A stretch of 64,000 nt of DNA from Gambelia wislizenii. Taxonomy: Eukaryota; Chordata; Lepidosauria; Squamata; Crotaphytidae. Both the position numbers and the translations under genes were made by a program. The notes under the pieces are model-generated. The model made no database searches, was not told the origin of the DNA, and saw only the letters and a program-made list of their open reading frames with translations. Shown here piece after piece: positions 1-10,976 of the stretch (within the stretch, counting starts at the first letter, position 1; each line of letters opens with the position of its first letter). The stretch covers positions 11,632,501-11,696,500 of the forward strand of contig JAUMIR010000014.1 of assembly GCA_030847615.1 (NCBI GenBank). Direction: 5' to 3'.

Positions 1-388
1 GGGTGTCCCCTCTTTCTCACTTTTCCCCTGGGTCTACAACAGCAGACCCCTGGGGGAAGAGTTGAGAATGGTGCTCAGCTCAGCTATCCCTTAGCTACCA
101 GTCAGCTACAAGGCTGGTGTCTTCTGGCTGCCCTTACACCACCAGGGAAGGTGCAGCTACCCTCACCATAATGCTAGACCTTCCCAGAACACGCAAGAGC
201 AGCCAGAACATGCGAGGGTGCACCCCTGAGCTGATTGGTGGCTGGGTCTATTTCTTGGATTCCTGGGGAGGAAATGATTGTGCTCTTCGTATTGTATGCA
301 TTTTACTCTTTACTGATGTACACCTCTTTTGAAATTTTGGGATATAGGCAGCATCTAAATTTTGGCCAATAAAGTAACAATGTTCCAG
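1..388. other. No gene seen; presumed SARDH intron
   Basis: No coding similarity or clear repeat was recognised. It lies downstream of the last visible SARDH exon on the minus strand, so it is probably intronic. Confidence 0.4.
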
Positions 389-606
389 CATGGTGTAGTG
401 GTTTGAACACTGGGCTCTGGAGAACAGGGTTCGAATCCCCACTCGGCCATGACAACCCACTGGGTGACCTTGGGGAAGTCACATTCTCTCAGCCTCAGAG
501 GAAGGCAAGAGCAAACCCCCTCTGAACAAATTCTGCCAAGAAAAACTCGTAATATATTCTCCTTAGGGTAGCCATAAGTTGGAAAAGACTTGAAGGCACA
601 AAACAA
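389..606 (+). mobile_element. tRNA-headed CORE-SINE
   Basis: A TGGTGTAGTGG A-box and a perfect B-box GGTTCGAATCC (428-438) mark a tRNA-derived Pol III promoter. A CORE-type middle follows (GTGACCTTGGGGAAGTCAC), then a tail GCCATAAGTTGG...CTTGAAGGCACA that resembles the 3' end of BovB-type LINEs. Confidence 0.8.
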
Positions 607-999
607 CATCATCAACAACAAACTGCCTCATCAACCTGATAGTTTTATGCAAATAAGACATCATTCTCCTGTTTCCTTACATGAAAGTTTCTGGTTTATG
701 GATGGCAGATTCTCTGGACTCATTGGGATATGCTGGGATGGACCTATTTGTTTATTTGTTTTATGGGGGGAAACTCCCTTAAACACAGTTCAGAAAGTTA
801 AAAAAAAACCCAAACAGAAATAATAACAAAGATAAAACACCAACAAAAAGTGTGTGTGTGTGTCCAACAACACTGTTTCACCTGGCAGTAAACTGAGAGT
901 CACTACACACTAATTTGGTTTACCTGGGGTAGAAAATAGTTTCCTGTGCAATAAATAAATAAATACTGTTTTCTGCACATGCCAGTTTCAAATTGGTGG
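607..999. other. SARDH intron sequence without a recognised element
   Basis: Contains a short (GT)n run near 850-864 and a short (AAAT)n run near 950-965. Nothing else was recognised. Confidence 0.4.
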
Positions 1000-1395
1000 T
1001 GCAGTAGGCTAATGCAGCCAAAACTGCAGCCAAAAACTCATGCTAGATCTTGAGTCATAAGTTTGATCCCAGGGCCCCCCAGGTTGACTAAGCCTTCTGT
1101 AAGCCAGAGGACCAGCATAATAAAGAGCATGGGCGGTACACTGTGGAAAAAATGTTAATTCAGTTTCCAAATAGCAGCTACCGTTTATTTGTGTATATGC
1201 AGTTTGCAATTTGTAATGTCATTGCACACCAACAGTGCCATCTACTGGCATTTGCACATACAATTGTCTTTGTATTGTATTGAAACTGTATTATATTAAA
1301 TGTACTTGAATTGTATTACTGTGATTCACTGTGTTACTATGTGATGTTGTACCCCACCCCAATTCTGATGAGAGAGGCAGGTAATAACTAACTGA
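1000..1395 (+). mobile_element. Degenerate tRNA-type SINE with L2-like tail
   Basis: A weak resemblance to the SINE at 11065-11361: a B-box-like GTTTGATCCCAGG, a GGTTGACTAAGCC segment, and an end like TTGTACCCCACCCCAATTC. It is heavily diverged. Confidence 0.4.
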
Positions 1396-1411
1396 GTTCC
1401 CAACCATGACT

Positions 1412-1500
1412 TTTCTGCACAGGAAACAGCCTTTGCTGTGAAGAAACTGCTGGTTTCTGTGCACAAATACTACAAGCGAATTTTGTGCAGAATAAGTCCT
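1412..1500. repeat. Short-palindrome repeat family, copy 1
   Basis: Built from alternating TTTCTGTGCAC and AGGAAACAGC-like units and ending in GTGCAGAATAAGTCC. The same texture occurs at 43.2, 46.5 and 48.6 kb. No known family is recognised. Confidence 0.45.
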
Positions 1501-1935
1501 GAAATGGGAATCTTCAAAAGGTGAACAAATTTCAAAGACCTCCTTGGAGTGGGAAGAAAATTGCTAAAACTGCTTGCTCCTTCCTTGAAGAATGAAATCA
1601 GCAATGAATTCCATCCTTAGTTTGAACATTCCTTGTAAGGGTTTTGAAACAGACAGTCATGTTTGTCTCAGTATAAAAATGAAAAGATAGTAGGGAAAGA
1701 ATCTAGGGATTCCTTTAGTTCCACCTGATTTATTCTGGCATGGGCTTTTGTGGACTTCAATCTACTTTTTCAGATGTCTTGACAGAGTAGAATATTCAAA
1801 CCACAGTTATTTAAGCCCAGTTATAGTATGATGTATTCCCATTCCCCTAATTGTATAGCTGTGCTGTAATCCGATTCCTTTAATTGTGGGTTTAAATTCA
1901 CAAAAATTCAGGCTAAAATAAACCAGGTAGTCTCA

Positions 1936-2302
1936 TACCCTCCAACTGTCCTGATGTGACAGGTACAGTCCCACTTAATCATCTGTTGTCTCACTTTTCC
2001 AGCTGCTTTTAAGTTGTCCTGGATTCTCTCTCCTCCTGCCATTTCCCCCCTTTGTCCTCAGCTTACTTCCATTGCTGCAAATTGAGTTCAAAGTACAAAA
2101 GCGGTTTGCACTCAGTTAATTCAGCAGAGAAGAGGGTGGAATTTTGCCCTTCCTAGTAGGCCCAGGCAAAAGCAAACTGCTACAGCCTCTCCTAGCTTGT
2201 GTTTTCTTCCTCATTAATAACTTTTGCCATCATGACTGCAAAGTAATGTTTTTGGCCACATGTGTCCTGGTTTTCATCTGTGAAACACTGGAGGGTATAC
2301 AG
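1936..2302. mobile_element. Miniature transposon, family A (ends ATACCCTCCA...TGGAGGGTAT)
   Basis: The ends form an inverted repeat (ATACCCTCCAACTGTC against CTGGAGGGTAT). A closely similar copy is at 15237-15620, and a third, split by nested insertions, spans 6051-7738. Superfamily not determined. Confidence 0.6.
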
Positions 2303-2390
2303 TCATAAATTCATCACTGGATTCCTCCCCTCCTTTCCTTTTTATACTGAACACTTTTTCTATGTAAGAGCCTTCTTTGACTTAGGGCTT

Positions 2391-2600
2391 GTCTACACAA
2401 GCCTAATAAAATGTTTTGGAGCTGTCCTGGGGGCGATCTGTCCAGACGACACTGGGCCAAAACCCTGAATCTGGACCAAACTGTCCTCATGATGTCCGGC
2501 CAGTTCAGTCCCCAAAATAGTTTACCCCCCCCCCTTAAAACACTTTTTTAAAAATCCCAATTTACTCCAGCTTTTACAAGAAAATCCACAGCACTCTATG
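2391..2600. mobile_element. Fragment of family B element (TGTCTACACAAGCC end)
   Basis: Begins GGGCTTGTCTACACAAGCC, like the ends of the elements nested at 6232-6742 and 10977-11796. The interior is diverged and the far end is not clear. Confidence 0.35.
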
Positions 2601-2660
2601 CCAAGATGGGCAGCTGTTCTCACATGTGTCCTGCTCTGTCACCCACCGCTGCTGCTACTG

Positions 2661-3335
2661 AATCATAGAATCATAGAATTGTAGAGTTGGAAGAGACCAC
2701 AAGAGCCATCCAGTCCAACCCCCTGCCACGCAGGAAATCATGATCAAAGCATCCCTGACAGATGGCCATCCAGCCTCTGTTTGAAGACCGTCAGGGAAGG
2801 AGACCCCACCACGCTCCGAGGGAGGGTGTTCCACTGCCAAACAGCTCTTACTGTCAAAAAGTTCCTCCTAATGTTGAGGTGGAATCTCTGTTCCTGGAGC
2901 TTGCATCCATTGTTCATGTTCTAGTCTCTGGAGCAGCAGAAAACAAGCTTGCTCCATCCTCAATGTGACACCCCTTCAAATACTTACACAGGGCTATCAT
3001 ATCGCCTCTGAATGGTCTTTTTTCCAGACTAAACATACCCAGCTCCCTAAGTCTCTCCTCATAAGGCATTGTTTCCAGACCTTTCACCATTTTAGTTGCC
3101 CTTCTCTGGACACGCTCCAATTTGTCAATATCCTTTTTGAACTGTGGTGCCCAGAACTGGACACAGTATTCTAGGTGAGGTCTGACCAAGGCAGAATAGA
3201 GTGGCACTATTACTTCCCTTGATCTAGACACTATACTTCTATTGATGGAGCCCAAAATGGCCTTTTTAGCTGCTGCATCACACTGTTGACTCATGTTCAA
3301 CTTGTGGTCTACTAGGACTCCTAGATCCCTTTGAG
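2661..3335 (-). mobile_element. CR1 LINE, 3' part
   Basis: Reads on the minus strand: the C-terminus of the CR1 reverse-transcriptase protein ([32 protein letters not shown]...) and a 3' end of ATTCTATGATTCTATGA type. 5'-truncated. About twenty other fragments of the same family occur in the window. Confidence 0.9.
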
Positions 3336-3560
3336 GTCACAATGAGGCATCCAGCATGGGATCAACACTGGGTGCCTCGTTTCTGGCCTCAGGGAATGTG
3401 ATGTGCACCAGCAGCACTGATGGACCAGGCGATACAGCAGGACACATGAGAGGACAGCTGCCTGTTCTTGGCACAGAGTGCCCTGGTAACAGGGCAAATC
3501 TGGGGCACCTCCAGGGCCAGAATACTCCGAGCTGCCTCCAGGTTATCTCAGTCAGTGTAG
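3336..3560. repeat. Diverged dispersed repeat, shares a segment with 11430-11590
   Basis: The CCTCGTTTCTGGCCTCAGGG segment is the reverse complement of one inside the family B element at 11 kb. Boundaries are not clear. Confidence 0.35.
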
Positions 3561-3694
3561 ATGAATCCTTAGAGCACTGTGATTGAGGAGAGCTGCAGTA
3601 CAAAGTCATTTCAGAGATATAATAAAGAAACTAAGAGCAAAAGACTGAAAGAAGACAAGAGAGGACCCAACACACACAAACCTTTAGGGACTGT

Positions 3695-3892
3695 ACAGTC
3701 GTCCCTTCATATTTGCTGGGGTTTGGTTTCAGGACCCCCCATGGATACCAAAATCTGTGAATACTCAAGTCCATTATATGCAATGCATAGCAAAATGGTG
3801 TCCCTTATATAAGGTGACAAAATCAAGGTTTGCTTTTTGGATTATTATTTTTTAAAGAATATTTTCAAGCCGTGGATATGGAGGGACAACTA
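3695..3892. mobile_element. Tigger-like MITE (type 1)
   Basis: Ends ACAGTCGTCCCTTCATAT and GGAGGGACAACTAT form terminal inverted repeats flanked by TA, as in TcMar-Tigger nonautonomous elements. Interior has the common ATATAAGGTGACAAAATCAA segment. Confidence 0.75.
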
Positions 3893-4266
3893 TTCTTGGA
3901 ACAGAGTTCCACACTCTTGGATTTGCCTCTCCAAAGCCTCATAGTCATTCCTTAGAGGGTCTTAGAAGGACATCTAGTGTCAGGTTCAAGAATAAACACT
4001 TCTCAGACCAAATGCCTTGAGAGAACAATTCCTGCTAAAAACAAGCTTGTTAGGGTGAGGTGGGGGGAGAGAAGGTAGGGTAAGTTCTGGAAAAACGGAA
4101 TGTTTTGAGTTGCAGACAAGTGGGATGAAAGCTTTTCTAATGCTTGAACTGTATGGACTTTAAGTATACTGTGAAACTAGAAAAAAAACTTCAGTCCTGA
4201 CAACAATTGTGTACGGTGATCAACTCTGCTTGCTTAATACAGTTCTTCTGAATCTGCTGAGAGCTT

Positions 4267-4412
4267 AGAATCATAGAATCATTGAGTTGGAAGAAACCAC
4301 AAAGGCCATCTAGTCCAACCCCCTGCCATGTAGAAATACACAATCAAAGCACTCACGACAGATGGCCATCCAGCCTCTGTTTAAAAACCTTCAAAGAAGG
4401 AGACTCTGGTGT
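4267..4412 (-). mobile_element. CR1 LINE, 3' end fragment
   Basis: AGAATCATAGAATCATTGAG end followed by the typical CATCTAGTCCAACCCCCTGCC segment; truncated. Confidence 0.85.
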
Positions 4413-4439
4413 TAGCCAGAACACAGATAAAAGCAGCTT

Positions 4440-4560
4440 CTTCTTGCTTTACTTGTGTGCCTTCAAGTCACCTCTAACTTATGGCAACCCTCAGGCGAAT
4501 GTATCAGAGAGTTAGCTTGGCAAGATTTGTTCAGATAGGGTTGGCCTTTGCCTTCCTCAG
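4440..4560 (-). mobile_element. CORE-SINE tail fragment
   Basis: The reverse complement of the SINE tail: GTGTGCCTTCAAGTCACC, then TTGGCAAGATTTGTTCAGA, as in full copies at 389 and 55722. Confidence 0.6.
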
Positions 4561-4816
4561 CAACCTTTCAAAAACCTTTCACAGCCCACACTTTTACTTC
4601 CTCCTCCTTTATTGAGGTGAGACCAACTGCTTCTCCCTGGTCTGACATAACTCATCCCTCCCAGCCCTCCACATTGATACATGGCAGCAACAGCGATCAC
4701 TCCCAGGGCTCAACAGCTGCTGAGATGTGGGTGGGCATGGAACTGTGTGTGCACATAGGATCTCCACCAATATTAGAAAGTATTGCCTTAAACCAATGAG
4801 CCTTCATGCAACAGAC

Positions 4817-4917
4817 CTGGATTCCCTCAATCCTCTCCGTCACCACGTAGGCATGATGCATTGCTATGAGGGGGACGTTGACACCCACCATCTTCCCCAG
4901 GGCTTGAGACCACACAC
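4817..4917 (-). CDS. SARDH: Sarcosine dehydrogenase, fifth coding exon (last one in window)
   Basis: Encodes the second and third bases of the split glycine, then [33 protein letters not shown] (33 codons). The [15 protein letters not shown] segment is diagnostic of SARDH. The acceptor is CCACAG|GT. The donor reads CAG|GTCTGT, an unusually weak match beyond the GT. The exon ends exactly at the residue before NMPNVRDHD in mammals, but no sequence encoding that segment was found to the left, so the gene continues outside the window. The five exons total 903 bases, exactly 301 codons. Confidence 0.92.
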
Positions 4918-5058
4918 CTGTGGGAGAAGGAAGAGTTGCTATTGGAGGACCACAAGGGCATATAGAAGGTCCCCACATTTGATGCCATAGTGATGGGACA
5001 GGAGGAGGTCCTCACATTGGTGGCAGAGGTAGGGATAAGTTGAAGTCCACACATCTAC

Positions 5059-5182
5059 CTGCGCAGTTGACCACACAAGGTGTCTGGACAGTTCCAGCAT
5101 TTGTCACCACTGCTGCCACCCTTCGGACTCCCAAGTCGTCAGTCTTCACCTCGATGCCTGTTACTGGACAGTTTTCAATCAC
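5059..5182 (-). CDS. SARDH: Sarcosine dehydrogenase, fourth coding exon
   Basis: Encodes [41 protein letters not shown] plus one base of the next glycine codon (41 codons + 1). It matches the mammalian segment around PCVVNCAG, part of the FAD/substrate domain. The acceptor is TTCTAG|GTG and the donor G|GTAGAT. The intron to the next exon is only 141 bases, the shortest in the SARDH part of the window. Confidence 0.94.
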
Positions 5183-5423
5183 CTAGAAAACAAGCACATG
5201 TAGCATTGCCAGGTCAGGATCATCTGAGCCCTGAGATATCTGGGCTAAAACCTGAGACCTAGGGATGGCTCCTTGTGGGGGCAGGGCCTGGTGATATCAT
5301 TAAGCCTTACGCATTAAAAAGCAATTACTGTTGCTCACAGCTTGTCATTCAAACACACAGAGAGATAGAATATATTTTTGTGGTAGAAAATTAAGTGTAT
5401 ATGGAAATTGCAACACTTGATTT

Positions 5424-5643
5424 ACAGTTGTCCCTTCATAGTCACTGGGGTTTGGTTCCAGGATCCCCCGTGGATACCAAAATCCATGAATACTCAAGTC
5501 CCATTATATGCAATGGCACAGCAAAATGCTGTCCCTTATATAAGATAGTAAAATCAAGGTTTGCTTTTTGGATTATTATTTTTTTTAAAGAATATTTTCA
5601 AGCCATGAATACTTAAATCCATGGATACAGAGGGACAACTGTA
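5424..5643. mobile_element. Tigger-like MITE (type 1)
   Basis: Nearly complete: ACAGTTGTCCCTTCATAGTC at one end and GAGGGACAACTGTA at the other, with the interior ACTCAAGTCCCATTATATG segment. Confidence 0.85.
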
Positions 5644-5658
5644 ATTAACTTTTGCAAA

Positions 5659-5880
5659 GTACAGGTCAACCCCTGCATCTGCCTTCCAAGACCCCATGTG
5701 GATACCTGAAACCATGGATAATAGGGAACCCTATTATGTTCAATGAGCAGAATGCTGGAAGTTGACCATGGAACCACATTGGAGGACTTAGAAATGTCTA
5801 GAGAGAACATACATTTTTGGACGTGGATAAGTCAAACCATGGATACAGAATCCGTGGATACGGGAGTTAACCTGTATAGC
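5659..5880. mobile_element. Tigger-like MITE (type 2)
   Basis: Ends TACAGGTCAACCCCTGCATC and GGGAGTTAACCTGTATA, with the AATGTCTAGAGAGAAC middle seen in other type 2 copies. It directly follows the type 1 copy. Confidence 0.7.
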
Positions 5881-6231
5881 AAATTTCATACCCTGTCTGA
5901 GTGGAGGTTTGAATACAGAAGACTGGGGCAGAACACATGAAAGCTTGAGAATTTGAACCCCTACCTGTTGCCCAGAGGTGACCTCCACCACTGACCTGTT
6001 AATAATCCACTCCCTAAATGCAAACTCAGGCCCATTTCCCAGCCTTCCACATCATACTCTCCAATTGTCTGGTCTACCAGAGACAGTTTTGGTTAATCCC
6101 CTCATGTTCAATTTCCCCAGTTGCTTTTAAAATAACTTGGTTTCTCCCTTCTCTCCTCCTCCTCCTCCATCTTCATTTTACTCCAATTGCTGCAAACTGA
6201 GTTTTCCACTTAGTTAACTCAGCTGGACAGA

Positions 6232-6742
6232 GGTCTCATCTACACAGGTCAGCTTCCTGCCAATGTATTCTGGCCCCAGATCAAGCCCATTGCTCCCCTG
6301 TTGCCTGCATGAAACGGGATGGACTCCACATGGACATGCCAGCCCATCTTTGCAGCCACCCCCTATGCTGTCTGCATCACACTTTCCAAAGCCAGGAAGG
6401 GGGGCCACAGCATGTGATCATGGCCCCTTGCATGTGTCCAGCCTTGGCTTTGGAGAGCGCTAAGCAAAAGGCAGTGGCAGCAGCTGCAGAGACAGGCTGG
6501 CGTGGCGGTATGGCCTACTGTGGTTCCACAGGGTCTGAGCCATTTTTTCTTGAATGAGGAGGTTTTTCTTGGGTATTTTACTGAAACGGTTTAAAAAGCT
6601 GTACCCCTCTTCCCCCCGTCTTTCCTCCAGGGGTTGTGAGGACTGCCTAGGGGCAAAACGGGACAAAAGTCTTGCATCGTACGGACTGCAGGGCTCTAAA
6701 ATGGGGCCAAGATGGGGTAAATAGCTTGTCTAAACAAGCCTG
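6232..6742. mobile_element. Family B element nested in family A
   Basis: Ends GTCTCATCTACACAGG and TGTCTAAACAAGCCTGG; GC-rich interior. Similar ends occur at 10977-11796. Confidence 0.45.
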
Positions 6743-6792
6743 GAGAGGAGAGGGTGGAATCTTGCCCTTCGCAGTAGGCTCATTTGGTTTTT

Positions 6793-7063
6793 CATAGAAT
6801 CATAGAATTGCAGAGTTGGAAGAGACCACGAGGGCCATCCAGTCCAACCCCCCTGCCACGCAGGAAATCAGAATCAAAGCATCCCCGACAGATGGCCATC
6901 CAGCCTCTGTTTAAAGACCTCCAAGGAAGGAGACCCCACCACGCTCCGAGGGAGTGTGTTCCACTGCCGAACAGCTCTTACTGTCAAAAAGTTCCTCCTC
7001 ATGTTGAGGTGGAATCTCTGTTCCTGGAGCTTGCACCCATTGCTCCGTGTTCCAGTCTCTGTC
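6793..7063 (-). mobile_element. CR1 LINE, 3' part
   Basis: Minus-strand CR1 3' end (TCATAGAATCATAGAATTGC), truncated within the sequence encoding the RT C-terminus. Confidence 0.88.
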
Positions 7064-7146
7064 CAGTTTTCTTCTTTTTCTTCCAGGCTTTCCTAAACTC
7101 AGTATATAAATGCCATGGTTTCTATGTTTAAGATCATAGTTTTATG

Positions 7147-7615
7147 CATAGAATCATAGAACCACAGAGTTGGAGGAGCCCATCCAGTCCAACCCCCTGC
7201 CATGCAGGAATACACAATCAAATCATTCCTAACAGATAGCCATCCAACCTCTGTTTTAAAACATCCAAAGAGACTCCACCACACTACGAGGCAGCACACT
7301 CCACTGCCTAACAGCTCTTACTGTCAGGAAATTAATGTTTAGGTGGAATCTCTTTTCCTATAATTTGAGTCCATTGCTTCATGTCCTAGTCTCTGGAGCA
7401 GCAGAAAACAAGCTTGCTCCATCCTCAGCATGACATCCCTTCAAATATTTAAACATGGCTATCATGTCACCTCTCGACCTTCTCGTTTCCAGACTAAATA
7501 TGCCCAGCTCCCTAAGCCACTCCTCATAGGGCATAATGGCTTCCAAACCACCCACCATCCTGGTCTCCCTCCTCTGGACATGTTCCAGCTTCTCAGTATC
7601 CTGCCTGAATTCTTT
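7147..7615 (-). mobile_element. CR1 LINE, 3' part
   Basis: A second minus-strand CR1, more diverged than the neighbour and therefore probably older. Confidence 0.85.
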
Positions 7616-7792
7616 TTCATTAATAAGTTTTGCTCTCTTGCTGTCTCATCACAAATTTTTGACCATACTCAGATGTGGCTCAGCCACATGTGTCCTTTTT
7701 TTCATCTACGAAATATTGGAGGATATGCTGCCACAGTTTCCCAATATGAAGTGGGTTAAGATCCCTTGGTCTGATATGATCGTGTCAGTTAC

Positions 7793-7972
7793 CAGAGCTC
7801 CTCGGGCACTGGCGGCCCGGACAAGGGTGGTGCATGTTCCAGCAGGATCCATGGTGCCATCCTTGGGGACATAGAGGGTACCGTAGAGGTCATCCACATT
7901 CATCAAGGGATACAAGTCCTTTGTTTCTGCTGGAGACAAGACGTACGACTCGATGCCGTAAACTTTACCCAG
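7793..7972 (-). CDS. SARDH: Sarcosine dehydrogenase, third coding exon
   Basis: Sixty codons, phase 0 at both ends: [60 protein letters not shown]. This belongs to the DAO domain; the DGTMDP segment is typical of the DMGDH/SARDH family. The acceptor is TTGTAG|CTG and the donor CTG|GTAACT. A nested block of mobile elements ends about 55 bases beyond the donor, so repeats lie very close to the exon. Confidence 0.95.
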
Positions 7973-8148
7973 CTACAAAAGAGATTAAAGCATAAGCTGA
8001 TCAACAGGGAGGGGTTCAGAAGGTTCCAGAATGTCCCAGAGAAGCCCAGATAGGTTACTTGTTGTAACAATAAAACACATAAACCAGAATCGTGTCAGTT
8101 AATCCCAACAACCTGTTTTTGAATGCTGAGTCAACTTTTTGATAAATC

Positions 8149-8523
8149 CAGGGCCGGTTTAACCTGTCTGCCAAATCAGCATTGGCAGCGGGCCCCGAGG
8201 TCAAGAGGGGGCCCCGAGGTCAAGAGAGGGCCCCGTGTTGGCCTCCTTAATATGAAAATAATGGGACTTCTGGTTTAAAATACCATAGAGTTGCCTTGGA
8301 GGGCCTAGAAAAGGGCTAGGGAAGACACATTTTCTAGGAAGACTCTATGGTAGGTGTGCTGTTTTGTGTCCCATGGATAATGAATCCAGGGATACGGGGG
8401 TCCTACTATAATCTGAACATCCTGTACAGTGAATAGGTTAGGTTACATTGACCTGAGATAAACATATGGGGGCCCCAAAGTAAAGCATTGCAGGGGGCCC
8501 CAAAATTCCTTAAACCGGTCCTG
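8149..8523. mobile_element. hAT MITE with exact 8-bp target duplication
   Basis: Terminal repeats CAGGGCCGGTTTAA and TTAAACCGGTCCTG; the flanking GATAAATC at 8141-8148 is repeated exactly at 8524-8531. An 8-bp duplication is typical of hAT. The interior holds a Tigger type 2-like segment (about 8290-8413). Confidence 0.85.
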
Positions 8524-8582
8524 GATAAATCCAATGAATTCAATGGGTCTACTCAACTAAGAACTAACAATAGGATTTAAGG

Positions 8583-9065
8583 CAGGGGTGGGCAACTGCA
8601 CGTGGGTCCTTTGTTTCCAGGATCCAATTCTCCCTCCAGTCTCCCCCTCTCTAGGGTTGCGCCCCTCCGCAGCAAGCCCAAATACCTCCATTTTTCTCTG
8701 AAATCCCTCTCAAAACGGCATCCCACAATGTCCTTCATTTCTTGTTGCCATTTTGAGAGGGATCGCAGAGGAAAATGGAGGTGTGAGGGGGGGTAGTATG
8801 AAATTCTGGGGGGCTTGTGCTGCCGGCGTGGGGTTGTTTTGGGGTTTTTTTGTTTTTGTTTTTTTGTTTTTTTTGCAAGTTTTCATATTTTGTGGGAACT
8901 TTTTGCATGGTTTGGAGATAAAAATTGACTGGGAAATATATTTTTTTGAAAAAAGTATTGGGGAAAGGTGGGAGGGTTTAGGGACTGGTGGGTACTCCAG
9001 GGGCTACAAAAATGAGAGTCCAGGGGGCACTTTTTAGTCTGGAGCCCACATATTTCCCACCACTC
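8583..9065. mobile_element. hAT element with exact 8-bp target duplication
   Basis: Begins CAGGGGTGGGCAACTG and ends CCCACCACTC; ATTTAAGG at 8575-8582 is repeated at 9066-9073. No transposase is encoded. Confidence 0.8.
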
Positions 9066-9230
9066 ATTTAAGGCACACAAAGCAGCATAAAATAGCACAA
9101 TGAAATATAAAGGCCTGGGGAAAGACCTGAAGATTTGGGTCTGTTCCTGATTGTAGGGGCAATTGATTTCCCCACTTTTCTTTAAAAAAAACCCTATATG
9201 CCACCAAGTGGTTTCAGTGGAACTCTAGAT

Positions 9231-9613
9231 CAGTGGTTCTTAAACTGTGGTCCGGGGACTCCCAGAGGTCTGCAATGTCCTCTCGAGGGTCCGTGAAGGC
9301 TTGAAAGCTGCTTGGCCCACCTCCTCCCTGCAGTGGAGTGGCCATGTGATAGGAGCCAAGGCAAAGGTTGGCTGGCTGGCTTGGCCTGCACATTGCCATT
9401 CAATCCGCTCCAGCCACAAATTTCTTCCAGCAGGAAGAAGTAGGAGAGAAGTCTCCCTCCGCAGTGCCTCTGAGGGAAGGTTTACAAGATGGTATAATTG
9501 CATCATCATCATCATCATCATGGTTTTAAATCTTGAGTTAAGTCTTGGGGGGTCCACAGCAACAAAAGATATTTAAAGGGGATCCCTGGTAAAGAAAAGG
9601 TTAAGAGCCACTG
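9231..9613. mobile_element. hAT MITE with exact 8-bp target duplication
   Basis: Terminal repeats CAGTGGTTCTTAA and TTAAGAGCCACTG; CTCTAGAT at 9223-9230 is repeated at 9614-9621. The interior includes a (TCA)n run. Relatives lie at 25564, 30025 and 60652. Confidence 0.9.
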
Positions 9614-9621
9614 CTCTAGAT

Positions 9622-10321
9622 GACTACCTGGACCCCATCCCCACATGCCTCCAAAAATAATGAGATAAGTGTGGAATAAATATTTCATGGATTGCACAGT
9701 TTTTTGTGAAAGTGGCCTTTTTACACCTTCTGAAACTTTTGATGAGGAAATGCCCATCTTGCCTTGAGCATTCACACATTTGCAAGGTTTACAAGACATT
9801 TCTGAGAAATCAAGGCCAGGCAAAACAATGTCTCCATTTTAAAATGCAAGTTGCTAAATGTACATAATTGGGGTGGGGGGAGAATGCAGAAACATGCTTA
9901 AGATCACAGTATAAATTAGGAAGCAATATATATGAATTATCATGTGTAAATTAATTATCAATAGACCACGTCAGAAACAGACAACAAAAAATACCAAATA
10001 CATACAAAGTGTAGTAAATTTGAAGGAAACAGAAGAGAACCTATTGTGTTACAACTTTCATCAAACATTTTCCTTTTCTTTTTTTCCTTAAACTGACTGC
10101 TATATAAGTTCTGCAAATGCAGGTAGGCTCTGGAGGAGGGTTTTTTTTGTTTGTTTGTTTGTTGTTGTTTTTTGGTTATCAGATGGACTGGAGTATATAT
10201 CTTATGAATCACCTGGCATTAGATCACAGGGAAACTTTGGTGGCTTGCAAAGGCTCAAACTGAGAACTTTTATGGTGTTTGGATGCAATTCTGAGAACCA
10301 GTGTGATATAGTGGAACTGCC
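9622..10321. other. SARDH intron stretch without a recognised element
   Basis: AT-rich, with a (GTTT)n-like run near 10142-10172. Nothing coding was recognised. Confidence 0.4.
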
Positions 10322-10848
10322 TTGGTTAGGCCTCACCTAGAATACTGTGTCCAGTTCTGGGCGCCACAATTCAAAAAGGATATTGACAAATTGGAGCGTG
10401 TCCAGAGGAGGGTGACTAAAATGGTGAAAGGTCTGGAAACAATGCCTTATGAGGAGAGACTTAGGGAGCTGGGTATGTTTAGCCTGGAAAAAAGATGGTT
10501 AAGGGGCGATATGATAGCTCTGTTTAAGTATTTGAAGGGGTGTCACATTGAGGATGGAGCAAGCTTGTTTTCTGCTGCTCCAGAGACCGGAACACTGAGC
10601 AATGGATGCAAGCTCCAGGAACAGAGATTCCACCTCAACATTAGGAGGAACTTTTTGACAGTAAGAGCTGTTCGGCAGTGGAACACACTCCCTCAGAGCG
10701 TGGTGGGGTCTCCTTCCTTGGAGGTCTTTAAACAGAGGCTGGATGGCCATCTGTCAGGGATGCTTTGATTGTGATTTCCTCTGTGGCAGGGGATTGGACT
10801 GGATGGCCCTCGTGGTCTCTTCCAACTCTACAATTCTATGATTCTATG
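10322..10848 (+). mobile_element. CR1 LINE, 3' part, well preserved
   Basis: An open frame still reads 148 residues of the RT C-terminus ([30 protein letters not shown]...[11 protein letters not shown]), followed by the ATTCTATGATTCTATGA end. One of the better-preserved copies, so probably a younger insertion. Confidence 0.92.
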
Positions 10849-10976
10849 AGTGTTGCAACTGCCAATATGATTCAAAGCTTGTCAGCTCTGAACAGCCCAT
10901 TTCTTCCTTCACAGCTGCTGCTCTTCTGGCCTTATTCCTCCTGAGGCTACCACCTACAGTGAGTTATGTTGTTGTA

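Larger units (their letters stand above)
6051..7738. mobile_element. Family A miniature transposon split by three nested insertions
   Basis: Compared with the intact copies at 1936 and 15237, the outer element can be followed as 6051-6231, 6743-6786 and 7616-7738. The interruptions are a family B element (6232-6742) and two CR1 fragments (6787-7615). Confidence 0.6.

Noticed and set aside
1..4816. Search for the next SARDH exon (segment NMPNVRDHD...)
   Set aside because: No minus-strand translation matching it was found; the exon must lie beyond the left edge.
9240..9576. Two 100-codon frames, one on each strand
   Set aside because: They lie wholly inside a hAT MITE with no transposase similarity.
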